Source: AM-1111 sp046302135
GTDB taxonomy: Bacteria; Bacteroidota; Bacteroidia; B-17B0; Aurantibacillaceae
Assembly: GCA_046302135.1 (NCBI GenBank)
Contig: JBKCIQ010000038.1
Coordinates: forward strand, 1-60,479
Reading direction: 5' to 3'
DNA: 60,479 bases
Numbering within the stretch: the first letter of the stretch is position 1; every line of letters begins with the position of its first letter. Positions 44,829 to 54,432 of this stretch are shown piece after piece. Made by a program: the position numbers and the translations under genes. The notes under the pieces are model-generated. The model had not been told where the DNA came from, ran no database searches, and saw only the letters and a list, made by a program, of their open reading frames with translations.

Positions 44829-46116
44829 ATTTCTATTAATTCCCATATTGTGTTTTTGTACGGTAAATGCTCAAGTACTTACTCCTGAGATTGCTGTAGA
44901 AATTGCATTGAAAAATAACATTGAACTAATTGTTTCAAAAAACAATTACGAAATATCATCAATTTCTTACTCAAGGGGAAATGCTGGTATGTTACCAAAT
45001 GTTCAGTTCTTAACTGGTAGTAATTTTTCTCAAAACGATACAAAACAAAATTTATTAAATGGAACTGTAGTAGATCGCAAAGGAGCGGTTTCTACAGGAA
45101 TAAACTCTTCGGTTGTTTTGAACTGGACATTGTTCGACGGAATGAAGATGTTTGCATCCTACAAGAAACTGAACTCAGAGAAAAATTTGAATGAAAACAT
45201 ACTGAAACAAGAAACAGAAAAAATAGTTACTCAAGTTTTAATTCAATATTACACGCTTGTAAAGACAAAGCAACTCATTAAGTCCTTTAATCAGGCACTT
45301 GATCTATACATCAGCAGGCAACAAATTTCAGAAGCAAAATGGAAAAATGGTGCCGTATCCAAAATCATTTACTTGCAGGCACAGATTGATCTTAATGAAC
45401 AACAATCAATTTTGATGAATTTAAAAAACGAAGAAGAATCACTAAAAATAAATCTAAATGAATTATTAGCACGTTCCCCGGAAACACAATTCGAAGTAAT
45501 TGATTCAATTTTAATAGCATATTCTCCGAAACTGGAAGCTTTGAAATCTAATTACAAAAAAAACAATTTCAGCATAAAAGCGCAGGAAATCAAAAAGGAA
45601 ATTGGAAACTTAAAATTAAAAGAGATTAGATCACAATTTTTTCCTAAGGTTACAATGAATACAGGTTATAATTTTACCAGAAATGAAAATCAGGCTGGAT
45701 TTATTTTACTAAATAGAAACCTTGGATTAAATGCAGGGATTACAGCAGGTTGGACATTGTTTAATTCAGGTAATACTACCCGACTTATGAAAAGCACTAA
45801 AATTGAAAACTCAAATGCAGATCTAATTTTTAATGCATTACAAATTGGGATTGAATCTGAGATCCTCAAAAATTTCATTTCTATGTATAACTCATTAGAA
45901 ATATTGAAACTTGAGGAAAAAAATTTATCACTGGCACAAGAAAATGCGGAAACAGCATTAGAATCCTTTAGATTGGGTGCTCTAACCCTAATAGAAGTTA
46001 AAGAGGCGCAAAAAAGTTATCAGGATGCAATTCAAAGAACTATAAATTTACGCCTTCAGATAAAGAAAAACGAAATTGAACTCTTGAAATTAAATGGGGA
46101 GTTGATTAAACAATAA
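44815..46116 (+). CDS. TolC-family outer-membrane efflux channel
   Basis: This 433-residue protein has a signal peptide (FKFLLIPILCFCTVNA-Q) and the two internal repeats of long helices and strands seen in TolC proteins (LTPEIAVEIALKNNIELIVSK in the first half; the family block AETALESFRLGALTLIEVKEAQ near the end). It should form the outer-membrane duct for the adaptor and pump encoded just upstream. Its stop abuts the stop of the convergent histidine kinase gene with no spacer. Confidence 0.92.
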   Translation: MKSFKFLLIPILCFCTVNAQVLTPEIAVEIALKNNIELIVSKNNYEISSISYSRGNAGMLPNVQFLTGSNFSQNDTKQNLLNGTVVDRKGAVSTGINSSVVLNWTLFDGMKMFASYKKLNSEKNLNENILKQETEKIVTQVLIQYYTLVKTKQLIKSFNQALDLYISRQQISEAKWKNGAVSKIIYLQAQIDLNEQQSILMNLKNEEESLKINLNELLARSPETQFEVIDSILIAYSPKLEALKSNYKKNNFSIKAQEIKKEIGNLKLKEIRSQFFPKVTMNTGYNFTRNENQAGFILLNRNLGLNAGITAGWTLFNSGNTTRLMKSTKIENSNADLIFNALQIGIESEILKNFISMYNSLEILKLEEKNLSLAQENAETALESFRLGALTLIEVKEAQKSYQDAIQRTINLRLQIKKNEIELLKLNGELIKQ

Positions 46117-48186
46117 CTATAACTTAAACTTTATCACAAAATTCAAACCGCCATCATTAAAATAGTTAAGCTCACCTTTTAATTGCTTAACAAAAATATG
46201 AATCAGTTTAAATCCTAGAGATTGGGATTTACTTAGATCTATGGCTTCGGGTAAACCAGGACCATTATCTTTAACCGATAAAACTAAACCATCTGCAATT
46301 TCCGAATTTCTATGAAGGGATACATAAAGAGTACCTCCGCCCTGCTCCGCTGCAGGAGTATTAAAAGCATATTTAAATGAATTTGTAACAACCTCATTCA
46401 TTAATAATGCTATCGGAATCGCATCTTTACCTTTAACTGACGTACTTTCCAATTCAAATTTTAATGCAATACCCTTTCCTTTACCGTAGAATCTTGAAAT
46501 ACTTGTAACTAAATCTTTGAGATAATCTTGAAGCTCAATATTGGCAAAGGAATGTGATTTATACATTTTATCATGAATAAGAGACATTGCATAAATCCTG
46601 TTCTTGATTTCATTGAACTGACTTTTTTGCATTTCATCAATTTGCCTATCTCGTTGCATTTCGATTAAACCTAAAACAAGGGTAAGATTATTTTTTACGC
46701 GATGATGAATCTCGCCTAAAAGTGATTCCTTTTCTTCTAAAGATTCTTTGATTTGTATTTCATCTTTTTTCTTTTCTGTAATATCAAGGCCATAAGCAAT
46801 CATATAACGAAATTGTCCCCCTTCGAAAACAGGCGAAAACCTTCGAAGTTTCCATACAGATAGTCCATTCTCACGAACTATATTATCTTCGAATTCCGTA
46901 GTTAGTCCTTTTTGCTTAGCGAGATCAAAAAACTCTTCTCTTTTTTGCGCAAAGGAAATATCAATGTTTTTAAATTGGCAATATTCCGAATCAGATTTCC
47001 CTATCAAAAACTCTCTTGTCACCTTATCGGAAACAGCAACATCATTTAAATAAATATATTTTTTGTTTTCATCATAAATCGCAATATCCAAAGGAATACT
47101 TGATAAAACGGACTCATAAAATAGTTTCTGTATTTCAATCTCTCGCCCTTTCTGTAAAGCTTCCTGAGTCCTTTCCTTAATTTTTAACTCCATTTCGTTA
47201 GAGTAAACACTAAGACTATTTCTCATATTTATTAATGCTTCCCCCAATTGATCTTTGTCACTTAATTTTTCATATTTTACAGTTAGATTCCCGCTTTCGA
47301 TTTCGTGAGCAAAGGCTGCTGTTTTCTTGAAGCTTTCGGTCAGTTTATTTAATGAGGATGCAATTTCTCCAATAATATTTTCACTACTTCCAACATTTGT
47401 TTCTATAAGTTCGCCCTTTGTCAAATGATCAATAACGTTCTTCATCTGAATAGTTGGGCGACGAATATTAACAATAATGAAATAAACTGAAATCGCGATA
47501 AAAAAAATCAAAACAATAGAAAGTATTATTAAAATATTAGTTATCCTGTATGAATCAGTTAATATTGACTCTTTTAATTGACTGGAATTTTTTTTGGTAT
47601 CAACTAAAACTACTCTTAACTTAAGTAAAACTTTTTCGGTCCTAGGAAAAATATTTGACTCAACCATTTCTTCAGCTTTAAACTTTTTCTCAGGATTTTC
47701 ATAATCATCAAATGTCCTAAGTGTTTTCATGACATCTTGTTGTAAAAGAATAATGCTGTCAATTTCATGGAAAATTAAATTAAGATTTTGCACATCAAAT
47801 TCTCCATAATAATCCTTTGTAAGCAATTGAGCTTTGGCAATTAAGTCTACCTTGAGTTTTGGATAAGCAATTCTATGAATTGAATCAAGCTTAACTTTAT
47901 CTTCAATACTGCTTGGTACATATACCCAATTGGTAGTATACATTTTCGACTCAATAATCATCTCGTTAAACCGATCCAAATCTTCGATATACGGATTAAT
48001 CAATTCTGTAATTTCCTTAATATTGTTTCTGTCTTTAGAGATATAATAATAATTAATCACTGCATTAATAATGACTACAAACAGAAGGAGAAAAAAGATT
48101 AGTGTAATCTTTGGAAAACCGGTTGCGTTCAGCAAATTCTTTTGCCACCAACTTTTTTTCGAATTATTTTCGGTATTATTGTACAC
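46117..48186 (-). CDS. Membrane sensor histidine kinase (HAMP-PAS-HisKA_2)
   Basis: This 689-residue protein starts at GTG. It has a membrane helix (27-48), a periplasmic sensor of ~165 residues (50-214, helical), a second helix (about 216-240), a HAMP domain with a second HAMP-like stretch (241-335), a PAS domain (about 353-475) and a HisKA_2 dimerisation domain. In the latter, His494 or His495 in EIHHRVKNNLTL is the phospho-acceptor. The HATPase domain (590-689) has MNEVVTNSFKYAF and DNGPGLP. HisKA_2 kinases usually signal to separate response regulators; none is encoded nearby. It is divergent from the TonB receptor-YfiR pair, which suggests a shared pathway (inference). Confidence 0.9.
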   Translation of the reverse strand: MYNNTENNSKKSWWQKNLLNATGFPKITLIFFLLLFVVIINAVINYYYISKDRNNIKEITELINPYIEDLDRFNEMIIESKMYTTNWVYVPSSIEDKVKLDSIHRIAYPKLKVDLIAKAQLLTKDYYGEFDVQNLNLIFHEIDSIILLQQDVMKTLRTFDDYENPEKKFKAEEMVESNIFPRTEKVLLKLRVVLVDTKKNSSQLKESILTDSYRITNILIILSIVLIFFIAISVYFIIVNIRRPTIQMKNVIDHLTKGELIETNVGSSENIIGEIASSLNKLTESFKKTAAFAHEIESGNLTVKYEKLSDKDQLGEALINMRNSLSVYSNEMELKIKERTQEALQKGREIEIQKLFYESVLSSIPLDIAIYDENKKYIYLNDVAVSDKVTREFLIGKSDSEYCQFKNIDISFAQKREEFFDLAKQKGLTTEFEDNIVRENGLSVWKLRRFSPVFEGGQFRYMIAYGLDITEKKKDEIQIKESLEEKESLLGEIHHRVKNNLTLVLGLIEMQRDRQIDEMQKSQFNEIKNRIYAMSLIHDKMYKSHSFANIELQDYLKDLVTSISRFYGKGKGIALKFELESTSVKGKDAIPIALLMNEVVTNSFKYAFNTPAAEQGGGTLYVSLHRNSEIADGLVLSVKDNGPGLPEAIDLSKSQSLGFKLIHIFVKQLKGELNYFNDGGLNFVIKFKL

Positions 48187-48194
48187 TTCGAGTT

Positions 48195-48202
48195 CAAATA
48201 TA
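48195..48202 (-). promoter_or_regulatory. Candidate -7 box for the sensor kinase gene
   Basis: On the minus strand TATATTTG is a perfect TAnnTTTG match, ending eight bases before the GTG at 48186, so a very short leader is implied. No -33 TTG at the usual distance. Confidence 0.35.
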
Positions 48203-48282
48203 ACTAGCTCTTATCAGTAAAAAAAGTTTTTTTTATAATATAGAAATTTTATCTTGTAACTAAATAAATTGAAAAGTATTTA

Positions 48283-50328
48283 ATGAAACTAAAGTATTAT
48301 TTTACAATTATCCTCAGTTTTTCTTTAATGTGGTATTATTCACAGGATACCTCAGCGGTAAAAAGTGATTCGCTTAACTATTACGACATGTCTCTTGAGG
48401 AATTACTGAAATTAAAAGCGCACGGTGTTCCCAGTGAACTTGAAGAGTTGATTAACTCTCTTATTTCGGTTTCTTCAAAAAAAGCTTTAAATACCAGAGA
48501 AACGCCCAGTATAATTACATTAATAACAGAAGAGGAGATTAAAAATTCAGGAGCGCGTGACCTGATAGATGTCTTAAGACTAGTGCCGGGAATTGATTTC
48601 GGTGTTGATGTTGAGGGAGTAGTTGGTTTGGGTGTAAGGGGTAGTTGGTCAAACGAGGGTAAAATACTGATACTATTGGATGGTCAAGAGACCAATGAAA
48701 TTTTGTTTGCAAGCAACCAACTCGGAAATCGTTTCCCTATAGATTTAATTAAAAGAATTGAAATTATTCGCGGGCCCGGCTCCGCCATATATGGTGGATA
48801 TGCGGAATATGGAGTAATCAATATAATTACCAAACAAGCAGAAGACCTCAACGGGGTTTTTGCTTCAGGAACTTATGGTCAAATGGAGAAAGATTACGGA
48901 AGAAAAAACTTGAGCCTCGCATTTGGTAGAAAAATCAAAGACTTTTCAATCAGTATTTCAGCATTTACAGGTATAGCCCAAAGAAGCGATCAGGTTTATA
49001 AAGATTACTACGGGGCACAATACAACATGAATGGAAATTCTGATTTAAAAACCAATTACCTCAATTTTTTTACAAAATATAAAGGGCTGAGTTTTAGATT
49101 AATTTTAGATGATTATAAAATAAAAATTAAAGATGGTTTCGGAGCAGTACTAAGTAATCCGGTAGAAGGACATTTTGAAAATATACATGCAGAATTAAAA
49201 CACGAACTCAAAATTTCTGAGAATTGGAAAATAAACTCAAGATTAAACTATAAAAATCAACAACCTTGGGAGATACCGGCTTATGATGAAACCAGTCCTT
49301 ATCAAAAATCAGCCAACAGAACATTAGTTAATTTATCGACTACGTACGAACCAAACAGAAATCTTAATATTACTTTAGGTACTGAAGCATATCATGATAT
49401 TGCTAAAGATTTAGTTGAAGGCGGTCAATTTAAAAATGGAAAAAATAATATTAGTTACTACAATTATTCTTTGTTTGGTCAAGGACTCTTCAAAACAAGA
49501 TTAACTAATTTCATATTTGGATCAAGATTTGACAATCATAGCGCGTTCGGAAATGCTTTTGTACCGAGAGTTGGTTTAACCAAAAAAATTAAAAAATTCC
49601 ACTATAAAGCACTCTTTAGTAGAGCGTTTAGGGCGCCGTCAATTGAAAACATCAACGCGGCTGATTCCTCAGGCATTAAACCTGAATTCACTAACATACT
49701 TGAACTTGAGCTCGGTTATCAAATTAACAGAAACTCGATTTTAACTTTGAATATTTTTGACATGACAACGAAAAAACCTATTGTATATTATACTACAACA
49801 GATAGTTTAAATTCTGAATTCTACACAAACTTTGGGTCTTCAGGAACTCAGGGAATTGAAGTAGAATATAAATTTAAATCTAAAAAATTCAGCTTCAATT
49901 TTAATTATGCATATTACACCGCAGCCAATAAAGATAGAATTTCTCTCTATCAGACAAGTGATCCTTCAGCTCTTTTAGCATTTGCTAACCATAGAATTAA
50001 TTTAAGTACCCAATACAATTTGAACCAGTTTTTAAATCTTCATCTTTCTGCTTCGTATTATGGAAACAGATGGCAGGTAGGTGGAATTGATAGTGCAGGG
50101 GCATCGATACTGGAGAAAACAGATCCTTTATTACTAGTAAATTGCTTTTTAAACTTGAACTTACCTAATAAAGGATTAAATATTGGATTGGGTGTTTATG
50201 ATATACTCAACCAGAAATTTTCATTCATTCAGCCGTACGACGGAGGTCATGCGCCGCTACCTGGTCCATCTAGAGAGATATTATTAAGATTACAATACCA
50301 ATTGAATTTTAAAAAGAAAGAAAATTGA
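48283..50328 (+). CDS. TonB-dependent outer-membrane receptor
   Basis: This 681-residue protein has a signal peptide (about residues 1-20) and a short helical segment (DMSLEELLKLKAHGVPSELE). A plug domain follows (about 65-190: TRETPSIITLITEEEIKNSG, RDLIDVLRLVPGIDF, then RIEIIRGPGSAIYGGYAEYG). The rest is a barrel ending in an aromatic-rich strand (REILLRLQYQLNF). There is no SusC-type extended N-terminal domain, and no SusD gene is near. Proteins with this DLSLEEL-like start are, from memory, often encoded beside YfiR-like proteins, as here. The ligand is unknown. The yfiR-like gene overlaps its last four bases. Confidence 0.9.
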   Translation: MKLKYYFTIILSFSLMWYYSQDTSAVKSDSLNYYDMSLEELLKLKAHGVPSELEELINSLISVSSKKALNTRETPSIITLITEEEIKNSGARDLIDVLRLVPGIDFGVDVEGVVGLGVRGSWSNEGKILILLDGQETNEILFASNQLGNRFPIDLIKRIEIIRGPGSAIYGGYAEYGVINIITKQAEDLNGVFASGTYGQMEKDYGRKNLSLAFGRKIKDFSISISAFTGIAQRSDQVYKDYYGAQYNMNGNSDLKTNYLNFFTKYKGLSFRLILDDYKIKIKDGFGAVLSNPVEGHFENIHAELKHELKISENWKINSRLNYKNQQPWEIPAYDETSPYQKSANRTLVNLSTTYEPNRNLNITLGTEAYHDIAKDLVEGGQFKNGKNNISYYNYSLFGQGLFKTRLTNFIFGSRFDNHSAFGNAFVPRVGLTKKIKKFHYKALFSRAFRAPSIENINAADSSGIKPEFTNILELELGYQINRNSILTLNIFDMTTKKPIVYYTTTDSLNSEFYTNFGSSGTQGIEVEYKFKSKKFSFNFNYAYYTAANKDRISLYQTSDPSALLAFANHRINLSTQYNLNQFLNLHLSASYYGNRWQVGGIDSAGASILEKTDPLLLVNCFLNLNLPNKGLNIGLGVYDILNQKFSFIQPYDGGHAPLPGPSREILLRLQYQLNFKKKEN

Positions 50329-50879
50329 AAAAGCGTTTTATAAATAAAAGTTTTCTTTTGAAATTGCTGTTAACAATTGTGGTATTGTTTCTTTATTCCG
50401 TAGGAACAAAATTGAAAGCACAGGATAAAGATTATAAGGCCTACTCATTATTTGTATATAACTTTATGAAATACACGGAGTGGCCTGAAGAAAACAGTAA
50501 AGGAGATTTTGTTCTTGTTATTTACGGAAATTCAAAAATTGAAAAAGAACTTAAAAATCTGGCGGCGCAAAAAAAATTAAAAGGTAGAAACATTCAGATT
50601 AAATGCCTTAGTAATATTGACGAGAGTCTTGATTGCAACTTAATTTATATATCTGACGAAAAAAGTCAGGCAGTAAAAGATATAATTTTGAGAATGAAAA
50701 CTAAAAGTGTGCTCATTGTTGGAGAACGTGAGGGACTAGCATCAAAAGGAGCCTCTTTGAGCTTTGCCGAACTTGAAAATGATGAGTTGTCTTTTGATAT
50801 AAACAAAAAGGCTTTAGAAATTCATAAACTTAAAATTTCTAGTTCTCTGCTTAAATTAGGATCTGTAGTAGTCAAGTAA
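50325..50879 (+). CDS. YfiR-like periplasmic protein (DUF4154)
   Basis: This 184-residue protein starts at TTG and has a signal peptide (about residues 1-33, LLKLLLTIVVLFLYSVGTKLKA-Q). The mature part has the YfiR hallmarks: YSLFVYNFMKYTEWPEE near the start, a CNLIYISDEKS block, the middle VLIVGERE and the end KLKISSSLLKLG. In Pseudomonas, YfiR holds the diguanylate cyclase YfiN inactive from the periplasm. No GGDEF protein is encoded here; the nearby membrane protein with HAMP and a periplasmic domain is the histidine kinase. A role as periplasmic regulator of that kinase is a testable inference. Confidence 0.82.
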   Translation: MKKRFINKSFLLKLLLTIVVLFLYSVGTKLKAQDKDYKAYSLFVYNFMKYTEWPEENSKGDFVLVIYGNSKIEKELKNLAAQKKLKGRNIQIKCLSNIDESLDCNLIYISDEKSQAVKDIILRMKTKSVLIVGEREGLASKGASLSFAELENDELSFDINKKALEIHKLKISSSLLKLGSVVVK

Positions 50880-50928
50880 TCCCGTGAATTCAGCAGATAA
50901 TTAAATCTATTCTTTTTATTTCGAATTG

Positions 50929-50950
50929 ATTTCATCTTATGAAATTTTTT
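50929..50950 (+). terminator. Possible weak terminator after the YfiR-like gene
   Basis: ATTTCAT (50929-50935) pairs with ATGAAAT (50939-50945) around CTT, followed by a T-rich stretch. The stem is AT-rich and only 7 bp, so its strength is doubtful. Confidence 0.4.
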
Positions 50951-50977
50951 CTTTTTAATTTAGCATGAAGAATTTTT

Positions 50978-51784
50978 ATGTTTGAAGAAAAGTTTAAAAA
51001 CCTTTACCAGAAATCCATAGATATAACAGTCAATCATCTACCTCAATTCATAACGGGTATATTTGTATTGATAATTGGATGGTGGCTCATCAAAAGAATT
51101 GTAAAAATTGCGCAAGATTCCTTTGTGAAAAGAAATCTTGATCCGAGTATTGAATCATTTTCCAAATCAGCTATTTCAGTTATTTTAAAAGTTATTTTAC
51201 TGATTATAGTTGCAGGGATGTTTGGAATTAAAACCAGTTCGCTCGTTGCTGTATTAGGTGCCGCGGGTCTAACAGTTGGTCTTGCTTTACAAGGAAGCCT
51301 GAGCAACCTTGCGGCAGGTGTTCTTATCCTTTCTTTCAAACCTTTTAAAGTTGGTGATATTATTGAGTCCGGCAATCAAAGTGGCAGAGTAATTTCCATT
51401 CAGTTTTTTAATACTGTATTAGAAACTTCAGATCACAAAACCGTAATCATTCCAAATAACCAATTATCAAACGGCACAATAGTAAATGTAAGTAAACTAG
51501 GAAATTTAAGAACAAGCATTAATTTTAAAATATCGGATTACAATAAATCAGAAAAAATATTTGAGATTGCCGGCAGGGTAATCGAGTCTGATAAGAGAAT
51601 TTTGAATGATCCAAAGCCAAAATTACTGATTACTGGTTTCTCTGGCAGATCAGTAGAACTTTCTATCTCATTTTTTTCAATTTTGGAAGTCAAAGATTCA
51701 GTTGCATCCGATACCTATAAATCTTTAATTGTCGCATTTGAGAAGGAAAATATTCTCGATATCATCGTTAATGAAGATAAATAA
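50978..51784 (+). CDS. Small-conductance mechanosensitive channel (MscS family)
   Basis: This 268-residue protein has three membrane helices. The pore helix region VAVLGAAGLTVGLALQGSLSNLAAGVLIL and the following FKPFKVGDIIE are the MscS signature. The cytoplasmic beta domain has TSDHKTVIIPNNQLSNGTIVN. It relieves osmotic downshock by opening under membrane tension. The length is close to E. coli MscS (286). It appears to be transcribed alone. Confidence 0.94.
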   Translation: MFEEKFKNLYQKSIDITVNHLPQFITGIFVLIIGWWLIKRIVKIAQDSFVKRNLDPSIESFSKSAISVILKVILLIIVAGMFGIKTSSLVAVLGAAGLTVGLALQGSLSNLAAGVLILSFKPFKVGDIIESGNQSGRVISIQFFNTVLETSDHKTVIIPNNQLSNGTIVNVSKLGNLRTSINFKISDYNKSEKIFEIAGRVIESDKRILNDPKPKLLITGFSGRSVELSISFFSILEVKDSVASDTYKSLIVAFEKENILDIIVNEDK

Positions 51785-51801
51785 TAATTATTGATGAATT
51801 T

Positions 51802-54405
51802 TTAAAATGGATAACCAATTCCAAAATTAAATTCAGACTGGCGTATGTTGAACTGCCATGCATCTTCGGGTGCAATTGCCGGATCATGTACTCTAAATGC
51901 AACATCCAAACGTATAATGAAAAACGATAGATCCAATCTCAAGCCTGCACCGGTTCCTATTCCCAAATGAGTGTAAAAATCGTTTATCTTGAATTCTGCC
52001 CTCGGCTTCAGAGGATCCGGCTTTCTAAGAAAAACATTACCCGCATCAACGAAAAACGCACCATTAAAAATTTTATAAATTGGGAACCTGTACTCAATGT
52101 TTATTTCAATTTGATTATCACCTATTTTATCGAAATTAAATTCTCCTGAAGCCGGAGAAAATCCACCGGGGCCAAGAGATCTTGCTTTCCATGCACGTAC
52201 AGAGTTAGGCCCGCCAGCAAAAAAACCTTTTTCATAAGGTAGAACTTTCAGATTTTTGAAAGGATAACCCAGTCCTCCGAAAAATCGGAAGACTACACGA
52301 CTGTTTTTACCTATTAATTTATAATATCTGAAATCATTTTCAATCCTGATGAATTGAGCGAAAGGAATTTCGCCAATGGTATAACTATCGTTCTGATTGG
52401 GTGTTTGATTGAGTACATATTTAAAAAAAGGTCTTAACAAATTACCCGCAGATTCAAATGTAGACTTAAAATAAAAGAAGTTACGCGCCCTAGGCTTAGA
52501 CTGATTATTGAAAAAATAAGTTAAACGCGTAACGTTAGTAATATGGTTATTAAAGGAATTACGGAGAAAAAAATCATTTGAATTATTTAATGCCTGTTGA
52601 AATGCAGCTGAAGTTCTTGTAACGTTTACAATATTTGTTTCGAATGGTGTTAAATAAAAAAAGTTATAGGACTTAAATTTCCACTGGTAACCAAAGGAAA
52701 AATTTATAATTGTCCTAGCGAATTCTGGTCTTTCCTGATAGTTACCTGAACTGGTCAAAACTGTTTTTGGCGCCGCGGAAGGTTTAAACTTAATGTGATT
52801 GAAGGGCCATGGAAAAAAAGCTCTAGGAAAATACAAATCAAACTCGGGACCAAAAAGTATTGTATTGAAAAATCTGTCTACCTGAACTGGATTAAAACTA
52901 CTGTTATCCTGTGAACCAAATGTTTTCTGTGCAGTTAAACCGCCCTTAAGTTTAATCTCCATCAATTCTGCTCCTTTAAAAGTGTTCCTGTTTTGATAAA
53001 CAAGACTTCCGCCTATTCCGTAGTTGTTTGCGGTATTTGTCAGTTCAGTTTCTGCCGAATAACTTTGACGCATTACAGGCGCCATTTGAATAATCATATT
53101 CAACTTATTGTATGAACCCGTTACCCGCTCAAAAACAACATTTATATTTTTAAAAGCTCTGAGGTCAGATAGACGCTTATATGTTTCTTCTGCATTGGCA
53201 AAACTATAGGATGATCCCGGAAATACTGTAATCAGGTTTGTCAAAACACCAGGACGAAAATTTAATTCTCCATTGTACAGAAAATGATAATTCAATCCTG
53301 CCCTGGTTGATACAGCAGTATCGTTGTATGAAGTTTTTTTATACGGATTGAAATCTGTTATTGTATATATATGGGAGATAAAATACCTGATGTGATTCCT
53401 CGTCATTATGGTATCTTTTCCATCTTGCTCTGCTTTATAAGTGAAATTTTTTATTCCTATTGTCAGATCAATTTTTTTATTGCCTACAGAACTGTCTACA
53501 AGAAAATAAATAAAATCCTGTGCAAACTCATAGTATCCATTGTTTAGAAGGTTCTTATAGATTCTCTCTCGTTCCAATGTTATTACATCGGACTGAAATG
53601 GCTGACCTGATAAAATTTTACATGAGATTGAATCATTATAAACGTATTGTGCTAGCTCGGCATCATCCATTTTATAACTTATATTTCTAATTTTATATGG
53701 AAGACCCGGCTCGATAAAGTAATAGACATGAGCCCTCTTAATTTTCTTTTTACCTCTTTTTATCGGTTCCAAAACAACAGAATCTCTCACTTTGGCTTTG
53801 AAAAAACCGTTGTTCTGACAATATTTTGCGATTTGTTTTACGGAGGCATTGGACATAAATGTATCTAAGATCACAGGAGCTTCACCAATTTCCATAATTT
53901 TTTCGCCAAAAGTTGGCTCATCCAGATTTTTTAACTTCGGCTCCAATTTTCTCTTATAAGGCAAAGTTTTCTTGCCTTTTAGTTTTCGTTTTGCATTGAC
54001 CAAATCAGTCTTCTTATCTCTTTTATTATTTTTATCAGTTACTTTTCGTTTTCGCGCTTCGTTAATCCTACTAAATCTGATATTTCTTTTTTCCTTTTTC
54101 TTCAACATCTTTTCTTGATTAACCTGGTTATACAACCATGTATGAAAATAAAAAACCCTGAATAATTTACGGTTAGGTTGTTGTCTGAAAAAAGTTTCAA
54201 TAACCGCCTTATCCAAAGAATTGGTCTTATCAACAATAAAATTTTTTTCCAATAAATATTCCCGACCCTGATAGACACCTTCACTCAATTCTCCATTCCG
54301 GAGTTTTTTTACCGGACTGCAAGAAATAAAAGTAAGAATACTAACCAAAAAGAAAACTAATTTTATGAAGTTGAAATGTATATTTTTACAATTAGAAATG
54401 CGCAC
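51802..54405 (-). CDS. tamL: TamL-type outer-membrane lipoprotein with BamA-like barrel
   Basis: This protein of about 867 residues begins with a lipoprotein signal (LVFFLVSILTFISC-SPVKKL), then a Lys/Arg-rich segment and POTRA-like modules. The C-terminal Omp85 barrel has the motif FAGGPNSVRAWKARSLGPGGF and the last residue Phe (NFGIGYPF). TamL is the Bacteroidota lipoprotein counterpart of TamA and works in outer-membrane assembly with TamB. The start is uncertain: the frame reaches TTG 54450, but that overlaps the divergent methyltransferase gene; GTG 54405 or TTG 54414 better fit a signal peptide. A tamB gene is not in the window. Confidence 0.85.
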   Translation of the reverse strand: MRISNCKNIHFNFIKLVFFLVSILTFISCSPVKKLRNGELSEGVYQGREYLLEKNFIVDKTNSLDKAVIETFFRQQPNRKLFRVFYFHTWLYNQVNQEKMLKKKEKRNIRFSRINEARKRKVTDKNNKRDKKTDLVNAKRKLKGKKTLPYKRKLEPKLKNLDEPTFGEKIMEIGEAPVILDTFMSNASVKQIAKYCQNNGFFKAKVRDSVVLEPIKRGKKKIKRAHVYYFIEPGLPYKIRNISYKMDDAELAQYVYNDSISCKILSGQPFQSDVITLERERIYKNLLNNGYYEFAQDFIYFLVDSSVGNKKIDLTIGIKNFTYKAEQDGKDTIMTRNHIRYFISHIYTITDFNPYKKTSYNDTAVSTRAGLNYHFLYNGELNFRPGVLTNLITVFPGSSYSFANAEETYKRLSDLRAFKNINVVFERVTGSYNKLNMIIQMAPVMRQSYSAETELTNTANNYGIGGSLVYQNRNTFKGAELMEIKLKGGLTAQKTFGSQDNSSFNPVQVDRFFNTILFGPEFDLYFPRAFFPWPFNHIKFKPSAAPKTVLTSSGNYQERPEFARTIINFSFGYQWKFKSYNFFYLTPFETNIVNVTRTSAAFQQALNNSNDFFLRNSFNNHITNVTRLTYFFNNQSKPRARNFFYFKSTFESAGNLLRPFFKYVLNQTPNQNDSYTIGEIPFAQFIRIENDFRYYKLIGKNSRVVFRFFGGLGYPFKNLKVLPYEKGFFAGGPNSVRAWKARSLGPGGFSPASGEFNFDKIGDNQIEINIEYRFPIYKIFNGAFFVDAGNVFLRKPDPLKPRAEFKINDFYTHLGIGTGAGLRLDLSFFIIRLDVAFRVHDPAIAPEDAWQFNIRQSEFNFGIGYPF

Positions 54406-54432
54406 GATAAACAAAATTAATCTTTTTAGAAA

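Noticed and set aside
51043..51375. 110-codon open frame on the minus strand
   Set aside because: It is a shadow of the MscS gene.
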